DNA of 64,000 nucleotides from Coriaria nepalensis (lineage: Eukaryota > Streptophyta > Magnoliopsida > Cucurbitales > Coriariaceae): contig CP114484.1 in the NCBI GenBank assembly GCA_027186245.1, forward strand, positions 12,596,001 through 12,660,000, read 5' to 3'. The notes under the pieces were generated by a model that did not search any database, was not told where the DNA came from, and worked only from the letters and a program-made list of their open reading frames with translations. The position numbers and the translations under genes were made by a program. Within the stretch, counting starts at the first letter, position 1. Every line of letters begins with the position of its first letter. Below are positions 41,101 through 54,729 of the stretch, in pieces.

Positions 41101-43550
41101 GGAAACAAGTTTGAAAATATAACTTTTTGAAGACCCCTTCCAAGTTCTGATCTTTCTCGCAATAAGGATATACTTCTTGCCCTTTTCTCTCCTAACTTAT
41201 TAAATCATATCCATTTTCCTGCAGATTTTCTGATTTAAATTTACGGAGTTCCATGTTATCGTCCATTGTGGTGTCTAATTGCCCTGCACTCCACCGTATC
41301 AATATCACCTCAAATTCTCTTCAAGTATGTTCCATGAAGCGATGAAATCTTTCTTTATTGTCTCTCTCCATTTTTTGAAAGAGGAATTGAGAAGTAGTTG
41401 ATTTTATGCATCTTGTAGAAACTCGCATTGCAGAAGCAAGAGAGCTTAACGACATTGGCATTACAATGCCAAAGTTTACAAAAAGTGGACCTGACAGATT
41501 GTGAGTCTCTCACAAACTCCATATGTGAGGTTTTTAGTGATGGTGGTGGGTGCCCTATGCTAAAATCACTACTTCTTGATAATTGTGAGGTTAGTTATTT
41601 AGTTGTCACGTGTTGAAACACATGTTTATCATTTCTCAGCTTAAGTGACAAGCTCTTTTCTTGCATCTATTTCTTATATGCAATTCCACTTCTTTTGCAG
41701 AGTTTAACTGCAGTTCAGTTCTGCAGTAGCTCTTTAGTCAGTCTTTCCCTTGTTGGTTGCCGGGCCATTACTTCTCTTGAACTTATATGCCCCTACCTCA
41801 AGCGAGTTTGTTTAGACGGTTGTGATCATCTTGAGAAAGCATCATTTTCCCCTGTAAGTGAGAGTTATTGGAAATATATACTTTGCTGATACTAGGGTAG
41901 AAATGTATTTGCATTAGAGTTTTTCTAATTGGGATGATGATACGGTTAGCAAAACATAGAAGGGGGAAAGAACAAGATAACTTGATGCAACATGGCTTAA
42001 TTGATGTTTGATGCATTTCATTCTGCTTCTAATCTACTGCCTCAATCTTAAATTGATTTCCTGTCTTCACCAGGTCGGTCTTAGGTCACTTAACCTTGGG
42101 ATTTGTCCCAAATTGAACGAACTAAAAATTGAGGCTCCCCGTATGGTGGTCCTTGAGTTGAAAGGGTGTGGTGGGTTATCTGAAGCATATATCAAATGTC
42201 CACTTCTAACATCCTTGGATGCTTCCTTCTGTGGGTCAGTTTTCTTTATATTTTCTCTTTTAATAAATATTTTTTACACTGCTCACAATTTGTTAAACTT
42301 TAACTTCTTGGTCCTTTCAGACAACTGAAGGATGACTGTTTAGCCGCAACAACTGCTTCATGTCCACTCATCGACACATTAATATTAATGTCGTGTCCCT
42401 CTGTTGGGTCAGATGGACTCTACTCTTTGTGTTGCCTTCCTCATTTGACTATGCTTGATTTATCCTACACCTTTTTGATGAATTTGCAGCCAGTCTTTGA
42501 GTCCTGCGTACAACTTAAGGTAAAGCTCTTTTTTATTACAGTTAGATAGTAAATAAGGCCATATGTATAAGAAAATTATTTGAATTTTTGGATTGTCACC
42601 TCTCTTGTTCTTATAGGTTCTGAAGTTACTTGCATGCAAGTATTTAACCGACTCATCTCTTGAGCCTCTGTATAAGGAAGGTGCTCTTCCAGCTCTCAGA
42701 GAATTAGACCTCTCTTATGGTACCCTTTGTCAGTCTGCCATAGAAGAGCTTCTAGCTTGCTGCACTCATCTCACTCATGTGAGCATGAATGGTTGTGTTA
42801 ACATGCATGATCTAAATTGGGGTTCTAGTCGTGGAAAGCTGTCTGAATTTTCCAGTGTACTTTCCCCACAAGGGCTGTCTTCGGTCAATGATGTGAAGGA
42901 GCTGATTGACCAGCCGCATCGTTTATTACAGAACCTAAACTGTGTGGGCTGTCCGAATATTAGGAAGGTTATCATTCCGCCTGCAGCTTGCTGTTTCCAT
43001 TTGTCGACGCTGAACCTTTCTCTGTCTTCCAATCTCAAGGAAGTTGATATTGCTTGTTTCAATCTCATTTTTCTTAATTTGAGGTTTGATTCTCTCTACC
43101 CTGTTCCATTTTTTGTTTTCTCCGGTTGATCCATTCTGCTAACAACCTATTTCCTTCTCATCCAGTAATTGCTGCTCTCTAGAAGTATTGAGGCTCGGCT
43201 GCCCGAGATTGAGCAGTCTCTTCCTCCAGGTAATAATATTGGCCTACTCCCATATTCAAACTCCTCTGTTATTTATTTACGTTTGTATTTGTTTTTGATA
43301 GTCTTGTAACATGGAGGAGGATGCAGTTGAAACTGCAATATCAAAATGTGGCATGCTTGAGACATTAGATGTCCGCTTCTGTCCTAAGGTAAGGCCGGCT
43401 ATTTATTTATAGTCTTATTTTATTTATACACTGATTCAATTATTTATACAAGACTTCCACCCATGGCAGATATCCTCCGTGAGCATGGTGAAATTACGTT
43501 TGGCATGTTCGAGTTTGAAGCGTATCTTCAGTAGCCAATCTCCTCCGTGA
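38119..43550 (+). CDS. FBL15: F-box/LRR-repeat protein 15 (SLOW MOTION orthologue)
   Basis: Seventeen exons were traced from 38119-38534 to 43470-43550, all with GT-AG borders and phases that join. The start MKIWFCLCFTAGED matches the family opening; the frame upstream of it lacks an ATG. An acidic N-terminal region (EEEEEDKREAMKEK) is followed by a nuclear-type basic patch (HHKRAKFHYDF). The F-box is in exon 3 (VFSFLDHINLCRAARVCRQW, DFWKHLIF). Some fifteen or more leucine-rich repeats of the cysteine-containing type follow, for example LTDLDISACRKLSDTAI and LEILDVSNCSCVSDETL. In Arabidopsis this protein (SLOMO) is an SCF ubiquitin-ligase subunit that sets the rate of leaf initiation through auxin at the shoot apex. 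No lesion was found. The F-box exon is short and follows a 94-base intron. Confidence 0.93.
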
Positions 43551-44058
43551 TCGGATTGCGTTTTTTTTTTCCCTTTTCCTTCTCGGATTTTCAGCATCAT
43601 TTACCCCTTCCCATGATTTATTATTTGGTAATGTTATTGTATATTGTATTTGGTTGTGGTCAAGGTGTTTGTTCGAGTATATGTAGGTTTTTACTGATGT
43701 AGCATCTTAACGCAATAATACTACATACATACACATACAAATAAGTCACTTATGTTATTACTATTCTTAATGTTAATCCATGAAGAATTTAGATGGAATT
43801 GAGAAACAATCCACTCATCATTTATTTCTTAAATTTAAATATTTATATATTCACGTGACATTAATTTATACAACATTTAATTTACATTAAGAATTTACCT
43901 AATGTGATGGATAACGTATCCTAATGTGTCCAATCATACCATACTATAAAAACATATTAGCATCCAACTAATGTCACATATATAGACTGTAACCGTTCCT
44001 GCACAAAACCCTAAAGCTCCTGTTCTCCCTTTTTCTCTTCCAAGACGAATCCGATGCC
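43551..44058. other. 3' UTR of FBL15 and intergenic
   Basis: The 3' UTR probably runs to about 43740 (AATAATA-rich). The rest is AT-rich and without a gene. Confidence 0.5.
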
Positions 44059-44444
44059 ATGGAAACCAATGTGCACTATCATTCGATACGTGCTACGGTC
44101 GAAGATAGTGATGAAAAATCTAGGAAGAAGAACGGTAACGGCTTAAGATGAATGACTTGAGTCATAGCTGTTCATCTAGAAAGCGATAAAAATTTCAAAA
44201 CCGAAGGTAGTAAGTAGGTCAGCAGAGAGTAGTCTGGATAAAAGCGATGGGAGAGAAGAATTTGATTTTGATCTGAACTTTCCGGCTGTTCAGCCCGTCG
44301 TTTCTGTTCCCAATGGTTATAAAGTCGTAGGGGGATACAATCTACATTGAGTCGGATAGTGATCAGGAAGACGATGGTGATTTCGTGACTCTTGATTTAT
44401 TTCCATCATCGGAGAAAGCAAAACCGAGTGCAGAATTGAACTGA
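44059..44444 (+). pseudogene. Decayed coding segment of unknown family with DLNFP motif
   Basis: Codon-like text is spread over three frames. The first opens at 44059 (METNVHYHSIRATVEDSD) and stops after about 30 codons. The second reads REEFDFDLNFPAVQPVVSVP at about 44250. The third reads YIESDSDQEDDGDFVTLDLF to a stop at 44442. Shifts of one base would join them into an acidic, Ser-rich nuclear-type protein with an EAR-like DLNFP element. I do not recognise the family. A gene with unrecognised introns is the alternative, but no good splice sites were seen at the breaks. Confidence 0.4.
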
Positions 44445-44750
44445 CCAGGGAGGATTTCTAGTCTTTGATTGCTGGTAGGCCCTAATTTTTTCAATTTCAT
44501 CATCTAACTTCCACTAGTAATTAATGTCGTTTGCGTTTTAGAACATAATCTTCAATATGGTTTATATCTCGCTGTAAATTTATTGAATATTTATTCTACT
44601 GAATACACTTGATCTTATTGACTATTCTGGTTCTTGAAACCCTAGGGTTTTGAAATTAAGATGAGAATTACTGATTAATGTAGTTGATTGGACTAGAAAT
44701 AAATTTTCTTTTTTCCTGCTTTCCAAACACACAAAGAACAAGTAGGAAAT

Positions 44751-45041
44751 TCAAGCTTCCAAGTTTCTTATAGAAGCCTTAAACTTCAACACAAATGCAA
44801 GAACAACAAGAACTACCATAATACCAGAGGAAGAACCACCGACTCTATGCATCCAGTAAGCATCAAACCTGGCACAGCTTCGTTGTAAAACGAGCAATCC
44901 AACTATAGCAAAGATTAACAGTAGGAGTAGAAGGGGCAACCAAGAAGCTAGATCAATGGTTTGTTCATCAACCTCTGAGTCGATCACCGCTCTGTGGTCA
45001 ATATATAGAGGTGAAACCGTAGCTAAAAGGCCCAAACCTAT
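44751..45041 (-). pseudogene. Small two-helix membrane protein, start codon lost (ATA)
   Basis: A frame of about 96 codons encodes a protein of the kind conserved across plants as an uncharacterised small membrane protein. It opens with GLGLLATVSPLYIDHRA, has a first hydrophobic helix (ASWLPLLLLLLIFAIVGLLV), a loop with RFDAYWMHRVGGSSSG and a second helix (IMVVLVVLAFVLKFKAS). Where the initiating ATG should stand, two codons before LGLL, the sequence is ATA (45041-45039, minus). No in-frame ATG lies between there and the upstream stop; the next Met is deep inside the loop. The rest of the frame is intact. Either the gene is recently inactivated, or it starts at a non-AUG codon such as the TTG at 45035. 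The family name is unknown to me. Confidence 0.6.
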
Positions 45042-47295
45042 TAACCAGGAGTCTGTCTCGTGATGAAAACTGGCTTGTCCTAGAAGCTCCGCCTCCCATG
45101 CTTTTCAACTCTGCCGTATTGAAATTGCAGTGCTAGGAATCAAGGAGGGTTTGTCTTCTAATTTGAACACGGCCACATGGAATCCTTACGGAATTTAAAA
45201 GAGAACACGGTGGGTTTAGATTAGGAGTTGTTGTACTGCTGATAGCTTATTTGAGAAGGGTGGAGAAAAGAGGCAACTATTCCCCATTAGCAATTGTTTT
45301 TTGATTCGTTAGGTCCATAATTCTTAAGAATCTGATTCTTTTTTCACTTTCAATATCAGATGAATTCAGTAGTATACAATTCCCTGTTCATATTACATTT
45401 GATATGTATTCAGAGAGAACACTCTGCAAGGCCCCCTTCAACAACAAGCTACTGAAAAGACTAAACTTATGGCTGATGCCTATTTTATTACTAGACGGTC
45501 TAGGATGGATCAATACATCTCAAACTTAAAATCGTTACATATATCAATATTATTTTATTTTGTGTGTTTGAGATATATCCGGGCCGGGGAGTGGTGGGGT
45601 CCGGGCAGTGCTTTTCATTTTTTTAGTACAGAAAAATCTCAATATAGAGATCTAGAAAAATGTACAAACACATCTTCTATTGAGCCGCAGCTTAAATCTC
45701 TAATCTTTAACCTTATTATCACTGTCGAACAAAACAGATTATAGAGTAGACAGACAGAACACCAAACAGGTAACATCCCCACTATATATATACATATAAT
45801 TTTTTCTTTTTTTTTTTTTTTTAAAAAGGGAAAAATAGCTTCCAAAACGGGCCCAAATGATTTTAAGTCCTTATTAAATGGGCACGTGATCGGGGAGAAC
45901 GAATATGATTGAAGAGTGAAGACTTGGAAGTGGCCCTATATTACAAGCATGTGATTACTAGGCCCTGGTTTCCACACCCCCTCCTCTTTCTTTCACAACA
46001 TAGTGGGCCCGCCCATTTTTCCCGTCAATTGTCATGACGCACTACGTTCAGAAACAGGCCCAGGCCATAAAAACACCCTCAACTCCCCTCTTTCTATTTT
46101 TTCGTTATAACTTTCCCTCCGCATATCTCCTCTTCATTATTATCTTCCTCGAATCCTCGGTTACAACAACCATCTACGGATGGTCCCACGCCACCCTATA
46201 AACTTCGTACATGATTTTGAACTTAGATGTGCATATGGGCTCTCCTCCTATCCCCTTGTAAGAGAAACAGATGAAAGACACCGATGTGTAATGATTTGGG
46301 GATAAATTGGTAAATCCGACACCAACCATTTGCTTACAAATGAATTTTCCAGCTCTTAATTAAATTTACAAAGTTAGAGTTATTTGTAATTTTAGAGTGT
46401 AATAAAAGGTGAGCTACAAATGAATGACAGGTGGCAGAAATGGAGAAGGTGTGTCAGTTGAAAGAGACATTATTTTATAAAATAAATAATATATATATAT
46501 ATATATATATTACCCTTTCTTTTTTTCACCTCCCTAACAAGTAACATGTCACCTTAGTGGGTAAATTTATCAAGTATAAATAAAATAATATAAAAAAATA
46601 AAATTCAGATAAAAACAAAAATATTTTAGAGAGTGGCATAGGTTAACGATCGTATGATGGTAACGCTAACGGCGTCAAAAACAGACGGTTGTCAGGATGT
46701 ATAACATACTACGCGGGACCCATTCGAACTGAATTTGTCAGAAGCTAAGAGAATAGTGAGTAGACGGGACAGTAACTTTCCCGAGGTGAAATTATTAAAA
46801 ATATATATTAATATATAAATAAAGCGAGGGAAACTTTTTTCATCACTGACGAAAGTGAATATTATTATTATTAGAGCTCAGGATGGGTTGTGGGGCCTAC
46901 CTATTTGCAGATCCTCGGGCTCTTATTTTTGCCAACCCGTTTTTTTTACCCGAACCGCCCCGGAGAGAAATGAGTAATCGCTGGTACGTTAGTCTATTAT
47001 ATTTAAATATTATACTAATTAAAAGTAGATTCTCTGTTGTTGGAACATTCCCTAATCATCATCGATTACAATTAGAACCTTCTTAAACTTGACATTTTGT
47101 CAATTAACCGATTAACGTCCGGTTACTAAGGCTGGAGACATGACGTGGGGCCCCACTGTAAATTAACTAAGAGCCGGATTTGCAGAAAATACAAAATTTA
47201 TTATATACTAACTCCGTTTGGACGGAGGTGGTGAGATGGATTGAACGTCCTAGTCAGCACCAAATGGCTCACTCTGCTGCATTTACCCTCTCCTC

Positions 47296-47331
<36 letters not shown>

Positions 47332-47836
47332 ACAGAGAAAGGAAAGCATTATTCATTCTGGCTCTCTGCCATAGCATTACAGTTATTCAAGAGAGAGAAA
47401 AAGCTACCAGACTGAAATTTGAGATACAGAGAGCTCTAGTCTTGCAGGTTTTATAGCAGAGGTTCTGTGCCCTATGCCAGATGTTATTTTATCTTTATTT
47501 GCGAAATTATTTAAACTCTCTCTCTTGTTCTTCCAGTTGTGTTCACAAGCCTGTATGGCAGAGGGATGTGATTGAACAGACAAGCTTTAGAATTCTCAAA
47601 AAGAAAAAAAAAATGGAGAACAATTTCAACTATCGAACAGTGTAATACAACAGCATCATAAACTTGTAATAATTTCTTTCATGCTACCTCTCTGGTCTTT
47701 TAGATGGCGGTGAGCTGAGAGGAGGAGGAGAAGGAGACGGAGGAGGCGGAATCTGCTCTCACCGCTTGTGATCTTAGGTTAAGGCGAAGTATGTCTGACT
47801 AGGGAACTAGTAGCTGGTTTAGAAGGAGGTTTATCA
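45042..47836. other. Intergenic and ERECTA promoter / 5' UTR
   Basis: No exon is recognised. There is a T-rich tract near 45800, a TA microsatellite at about 46490-46510, a GC-rich patch near 46880-46970, and the CT microsatellite at 47299. ERECTA leader sequence probably begins near or after that microsatellite. Confidence 0.6.
47299..47328 (+). repeat. (CT)n microsatellite upstream of ERECTA
   Basis: A near-perfect run of about fifteen CT units lies about 510 bases before the ERECTA start codon, in the probable promoter or 5' UTR. Confidence 0.9.
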
Positions 47837-50800
47837 ATGGCATTTCGTCTTGAGTTCGTTCTTCTGGCTTTTCTCTTTTCTGTGAGCGTCGCTTTGGTGA
47901 ACTCGGACGACGGTGAGTCATGTTTGGATGCCGAGAAAACTCATAGAAACGGCACATGGCATATAGGCAGAGAGCTTTTTAGTATTAATTTAATCTGAAT
48001 GCTCAGACCCTCTGTCTAACATTATTTAATCACTCATCCATTTCCTCAACTCTTTCTTTCATTTATCCTCAAGTTTGACTCTATCCTTTGAAAGTTTTGT
48101 CCCTGTTTGTGTTTGTGCATTTGAATGCTGCTTCAGACCTTCTTCATTTCTGGTTTTAATGGTGTTTTATTATGCTTAAGGAGCGACGCTGTTGGAGATA
48201 AAGAAGTCATTCAGGGATATTGACAGTGTTCTATATGACTGGGCTGCGGACTCACCATCTTCAGATTATTGTGCGTGGAGAGGGATCGCATGCGACAATA
48301 TCACCTTCAATGTTATTGCACTGTGAGCTTTTTTTTTTTTTTCCTTTTCTTTTTCCCTGTGTTCCTGGCTCTTTTATATTAATCATAAACACTGTTTTGT
48401 TACACCTTAATGAAACCTTTTTGTTTACTTTGCAGTAATCTGTCTGGCCTGAATCTTGAGGGGGAGATTTCACCTGCAATTGGAAATCTCAAAGGCTTGC
48501 TGTCCATGTACTCATCCCAACGCTAGATTTGTTTTCAGTTTTTCATTTTCTTCTTTAGCTGATTTTCTGCCCTTCTGCCCTTTTTGTTTCCATTGAACAG
48601 TGATTTAAGGGAAAATAAGCTATCTGGCCAGATTCCAGATGAGATTGGCGATTGTGCTTCAATGAAGAATCTGTAAGTTCTATCAGAAGAAAAAACAAGG
48701 GGGAAAAAGAAGCTTGTTTAGTCCATAATCTGGCTTGCGGGGATGAATAAGTTGATAGTTGCAATGTGGCTCATATCATGGTATTTTAATATGTACCCTG
48801 ATTTTCTTAGGGACCTGTCGTTTAACGAGATATACGGAGACATACCCTTTTCAATATCAAAGCTGAAACAGCTTGAAATGCTGTAAGTTACTCCATGATA
48901 AAGCAGTTTTGTTCTGCATATGGGTAGACACACTGAACCTGTGTTTCCTAACTTGAGTTTCCTTTACAGAGTCTTGAAAAATAATCGCTTGATTGGACCA
49001 ATTCCTTCAACCTTGTCTCAGATTCCGAACTTGAAGGTTTTGTAAGTTATCCTCTCTCTTTTCAAGCCTCGTTAATTCCTACTTTGACAACTTCATGAAG
49101 TTGTTTTTTTAATCAACGCTGTTCTAGAGATCTGGCGCAGAATAATCTTACTGGGGAAATACCAAGGCTTATATACTGGAATGAAGTTCTTCAGTATCTG
49201 TTAGTATGCAATCATCATATTATCTCCGCCGGTCTGTAACATGATCTTGTTACTGATTCGTTTGACATTCTTTTGTTTTTCCATTCCCCTTCTAAGTGGT
49301 TTGCGGGCGAACAATTTAGTTGGTTCACTCTCTCCAGATTTGTGCCACCTCACTGGTTTATGGTATTTGTAAGTTTCCTTGGCATCCTTTAATAGCTTGA
49401 AGGTGTTTTCTTGGGTCTATTTCCCAACTGTTCGTTATTTTCCGATTTTGACTTGAAGCGATGTGAGAAACAACACTTTAACTGGAAGCATACCTCAAAA
49501 TATAGGCAACTGTACCGCCTTCCAGGTCTTGTATGTAATAAATATGTCTTGATGAATTCTGAATTCAATATATATTTTTCTTGATTAATCCATTAATGTT
49601 TTTCTTCTATAAAATGACAGAGACTTGTCCTACAACCAGCTAACTGGAGAGATTCCATTTAATATTGGTTTCCTGCAAGTAGCCACTTTGTATGTGCCTG
49701 AGAGTTGTGTTTAACTGTGTGATTTCCTTAGAATCGCCTCAACCTTATTTTTCAGTTTCTCAACTATTCTTAAATCTAATTTAATCCCATGTTTCTTAGA
49801 TCACTGCAAGGAAATTGGCTTTCTGGTCAAATTCCATCCGTGATTGGTCTCATGCAGGCTCTTGCTGTACTGTAAGTGCTTCATCCTGTCTGGTCAACAA
49901 TAAGTGTAGAGAAATTTTCATCTGAGATATTTCCCTTGGCTGCTATAGGACATTTTACGTCTCTCTTTTTTTTTATGTCCAATTCAGAGACTTGAGCTGC
50001 AACATGTTAAGCGGAAAAATCCCAGCTATCTTGGGAAATTTGACTTACACGGAGAAATTGTAAGTTTTCGTTGGCACTTCTTATTTCCCGTCTAATAATA
50101 AGAAAAATATATTGTGTATTGAGTTAATGGAATTTGATCGTTGGCACTTCTTTTGTATACTGTGTTCTGATTCTAAATTTTCTGATTGTGTAGATATTTG
50201 CACAGCAACAAGTTAACTGGACCTATTCCTTTGGAGCTTGGAAATATGACAAAGCTTCATTATTTGTATTAGCTTTAACTCTACTGATGACCATATTTGG
50301 ATACCATTGCACATAATTGATATTCATTACTGTTATTTTATCTTGAATATAAGAATGCTTGTCTAACACCAATCAATTTTCCTGTTTGTATGGTGCCCTA
50401 ACTGGGATTTTGGGGTTGTACATTCCCATTCATTGTTGTTTCATTTGCAGGGAATTGAACGATAATCATTTAACGGGGCATATTCCAGCTGAACTAGGGA
50501 AACTCACCGACTTGTTTGACCTGTAGGCTTATCATTTCAAATTATTTTTTGCTTGCATTTTGGCCGTCTTATTCGTATTACTGTTGTATCACCGTGCCAG
50601 GAATCTTGCTAACAACAATCTTGAAGGGCCCATCCCTGATAACCTTAGTTCATGCACAAATCTTAACAGCCTGTGAGCATCTATTACCTAGGATATTTTA
50701 TTGTATTTTGGATTTTCTTTCAACCATAAGATGATAATTGTAAGATTTGAATTCTTTTAAGCAATGTACATGGAAACAAGTTGTATGGGTCCATTCCACC

Positions 50801-53687
50801 TGCTTTCCAAAGGCTAGAGAGTATGACATATCTGTGAGTTCTGCCTTGTGACCAAAGCATTTATAGATTCTGTCTTGTGACCAAAGCAAATCCTTCTATT
50901 TTATTGATAATTTAATTCACAAAATAACTATAACTTACCTATCCCAGAAATCTTTCCTCAAACAATCTTTTGGGACCCATTCCCATTGCACTGTCACGGA
51001 TTGGTAACTTGGATACTCTGTAAGTGCTAATGGATCTGGATGAAATTTTTTTTTTTTCTTTTCCTCGCATGTCTTGCTAATTTCTATTCTCTCCACAGGG
51101 ATATTTCTAGCAACAAAATAAATGGCTCTATTCCTTCCTCCCTTGGTGATTTGGAGCATCTCCTAAAGCTGTACTTTCTCTCGTTTTATTTTTTATTGTC
51201 TTGGGATTTTAAACTTGGCACCTTACCTTTTGTTAAATATGGTAGGAATTTGAGCAGAAACCATTTAACGGGGTTCATTCCAGCAGAGTTTGGAAATCTA
51301 AGAAGCGTGATGGAAATGTAAGCTGGTGTGGTGTCATGTGATAGTTTTTTTCTTGATGAGAGTAGAGCGGAAACTCTCACATCATTTCTTTATTGCAGAG
51401 ATCTTTCAAATAATCATCTCTCGGGTTCAGTTCCTGACGAACTTAGCCAGCTTCAGAACATGTTTTCCCTGTAAGTTGCTGAATGTAATTATACTTGAGT
51501 ACTGTGTTACTAGTATACCCCACTGTTTTGAGTTTAGTGTATGATGGCAAACATTGATGCAGAAAACTAGAAAACAACAATTTATCAGGAGATATGAGCG
51601 CATTGATGAATTGCTTGAGTCTTACCGAACTGTAAGCTACTGTGCACTTTCCATTCACCATGCAATTGGGCTGTATTCACCATGACCTTGCCTACCATAT
51701 CTGGCAATATATGTAATAAAAAAATAATTTGTTTTCAGAAATGTTTCCTACAATAACCTTGCCGGTGACATCCCTACAAGCAACAACTTCTCAAGGTTTT
51801 CCTCCGACAGGTCAGACCTTTTATTTGTGTAAATAATTGATCTCCTTTAAAACATTCGAAGAAAAATGAGCAGTCAAGGCTGAATTTCTATCAACCTTAA
51901 GTATGATTGTCATGCTTTATTGTTCGGCAAGACTTTATGACTTATAGTAGAACTCTCTAGGTTGCTCTGACTGGTGAATTCTTTGTGCAGTTTCATTGGT
52001 AATCCTGGTCTCTGTGGGTATTGGCTCGACTACCATTGTCACGAGTCTCGCCCAACTGAGCGAGGTGAGAACAAAACTTTGTAGCGGACTTACATTTTTA
52101 CAGATTCGTGGGATGAAAACTAAATCATTTTGTAATAATTTTATTCCCTGCAGTCACAATTTCTAAAGCAGCTATCATAGGGATTGCTCTTGGTGCCCTT
52201 GTGATTCTTCTCATGATCTTGGTGGCTGCATGCCGACCAAACAAACCCACACCTTTTCTAGATGGATCACTTGATAAACCAGGTATTTCAAACCGAACAT
52301 GAAGATCAAAGCCAACTTTCTTCCATGATTCCTTTGTGCAAAGGAAATCCTTCCTTGCCAGCTAATTGCTTTGTGCCTATGAAATGACAGTCTATTACCC
52401 AACACCAAAGCTCGTGATCCTTAACATGAATATGGCTCTTCATGTGTACGATGACATCATGAGAATGACCGAGAACTTGAGTGAGAAGTATATAATTGGT
52501 TATGGCGCATCCAGTACAGTGTACAAATGTGTTCTTAAGAATTGTAAGCCGGTGGCTATTAAAAGAATCTATACTCATTATCCGCAGAGTTTGAAGGAAT
52601 TTGAGACAGAACTCGAAACAGTAGGAAGCATCAAGCATAGGAATTTAGTCAGTCTTCAAGGCTACTCCTTGTCGCCCTCTGGAAACCTTCTCTTCTATGA
52701 CTACATGGAAAATGGAAGTCTCTGGGATCTCCTTCATGGTAAAGCTTGAGTTGTTCTGATGCTTTTTCTAATGTAAAATTGACCTCTATATACTTTTATT
52801 ATTATTCCACTTAAGAAAATGTTGACCTGTCAGGTCCGAGCAAGAAGAAAAAACTTGAGTGGGACACTCGACTTAGGATTGCTCTTGGATCAGCTCAAGG
52901 GCTAGCATATCTTCACCATGACTGTTGTCCCAGAATTATCCATAGGGATGTGAAGTCATCTAACATTCTATTGGACCAGGAATTTGAGGCCCATCTCACT
53001 GATTTTGGTATTGCCAAGAATCTATGCCCCACAAAATCTCACACTTCTACTTACGTTATGGGCACTATTGGCTATATCGATCCCGAATATGCTCGAACTT
53101 CTCGTCTCACTGAAAAGTCCGATATTTATAGCTATGGCATTGTTCTACTTGAATTGCTTACAGGAAAGAAAGCGGTGGACAATGACTCCAATCTTCATCA
53201 TCTGGTCAATCTTCTTAAGATCTAACCTACAAATTTCTTAATCCCATTCAATCAGTCTATGATTTTAAACTTTAAACTTTTTTTTTTTAACTCGATTTTA
53301 TCACAGATTTTATCGAAGACAGCAAATAATGCTGTTATGGAGACAGTTGATCCTGAGGTTACAGCTACTTGCAAGGATCTTGGAGCTATAAAGAAGGTGT
53401 TTCAGCTTGCTCTTTTATGCACGAAAAGACAATCATCCGATCGGCCTACTATGCACGAAGTGACCCGGGTCCTAGGAAGTTTAGTACTGTTGGATGCACC
53501 ACCACCAAAACAAACAGCACAAACTCCAACAGGAACTACTGTGGCTCCAGTTTCCAAACTGCCTTCTTACATCGAAGAGTATGCAAATCTAAAAGCTTCC
53601 AATATGTTGAATTACCCAACCGTGAGCACCTCAGATGCACAACTGTTCCTAAAATTTGGGGAGGTAATATCTCAGAACAGTGAGTGA
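47837..53687 (+). CDS. ERECTA: LRR receptor-like kinase ERECTA
   Basis: About 27 exons run from 47837-47912 to the last, about 53308-53687. Most are 72-base exons that each encode one leucine-rich repeat. In order: a signal peptide ([20 protein letters not shown]); the N-cap ([31 protein letters not shown]); some twenty LRRs; a membrane helix ([19 protein letters not shown]); a juxtamembrane stretch ([18 protein letters not shown]); and a kinase with the VAIKR lysine, HRDVKSSN and DFG. The end, [16 protein letters not shown], is the ERECTA signature and favours ERECTA over ERL1/2. The receptor senses EPF/EPFL peptides with TMM or SERK partners and controls stomatal spacing, stem growth and inflorescence shape. 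All LRR exons could be joined without stops; the donors after SLWDLLHG and NLHHL use GTAAAG and GTCAAT. Confidence 0.96.
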
Positions 53688-54729
53688 AAACATCCCGATG
53701 AACTAGTCTTAGAATATTTATTAATGTCTTGAGAAAAAGTTATTGTTAGGATTAAAGAACGAACCATTTTAGCTTAACATGTGTACAAAGGTTTGGAGTT
53801 TTACCATATGTAAGTAGCGCAGGTATGAAATAGAGTAAAAGATGGGATAATGATTGATAGATAATGAAATTGAGTAAAAGGGGGGGCGGGGTTGGGGGGA
53901 GGAGGACCACTGACATCGGACAGCAACTGGGGGACTAGATGGTACGGCCCATGGTCAGGCTAGGAATTGAATGATGCACTGCACTTTTGCGTGACCCATC
54001 AATAATAGTTCGCTGAGTAAGCCTAGTTGCCCCATGTCATTCTTTCAGTCCGCAATTTTGCTGATTTTTTACTGCTTGTCTAGATCTGGGTGAAAATTTA
54101 AGAGCGTTGATGATGTCGAAGTTGAAACATTATGTCGTTGGGTGGTTTAAGACTTAACCCCTGTCTCGTGGTCTTTTCCTTTTCTTTTTACATCGAGAAG
54201 TCTGATTCTGCAATTTATTTTCCCGCTGATCAATTACTGCTATATGTTTCTGATAGTTAGGCTGGGTGTCTCTGCCGCTCATTGTTTATAAAGAAGGTGA
54301 GAATACAAATAGTGTACTAAATTGAGTTGAGGTTGTAAAGTCGCAAAAATGAAGTCCGTCATGTCGAACTGAACTGGGCCACAGGCTGACAGGTCCAATA
54401 TTTAATCGTAGCCCATCTAAAGCCCAAGTATGCCCACATGTTACATACTACGTTAATAAACTGTACGTCTCGTTTTTGCCCTTGCTTTTGGGCCAGTTAG
54501 AACCATACTTTTTGGGATGGAATATATTCCATACAGAGTCGTCGTTTCTACATTGGCAAATCAAACTGTCAGGGAGTTGAGAATAACATTGACAACAAAC
54601 ACCCTTCCGCCGCGGTACTCTTACATCAGCGAAGTGTTACATTACTTAACAGTATACTCTTAGTAAAACCTACATGAAAATTTTGAAAAATGAGATGGGT
54701 AGAGAGCGCGACAGAGAGAGTCTAACGTA
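53688..54729. other. Convergent 3' flanks of ERECTA and the OXS3-like gene
   Basis: No coding signal. A G-rich stretch lies at about 53880-53906. The remainder is mixed-composition 3' UTR and spacer. Confidence 0.6.
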
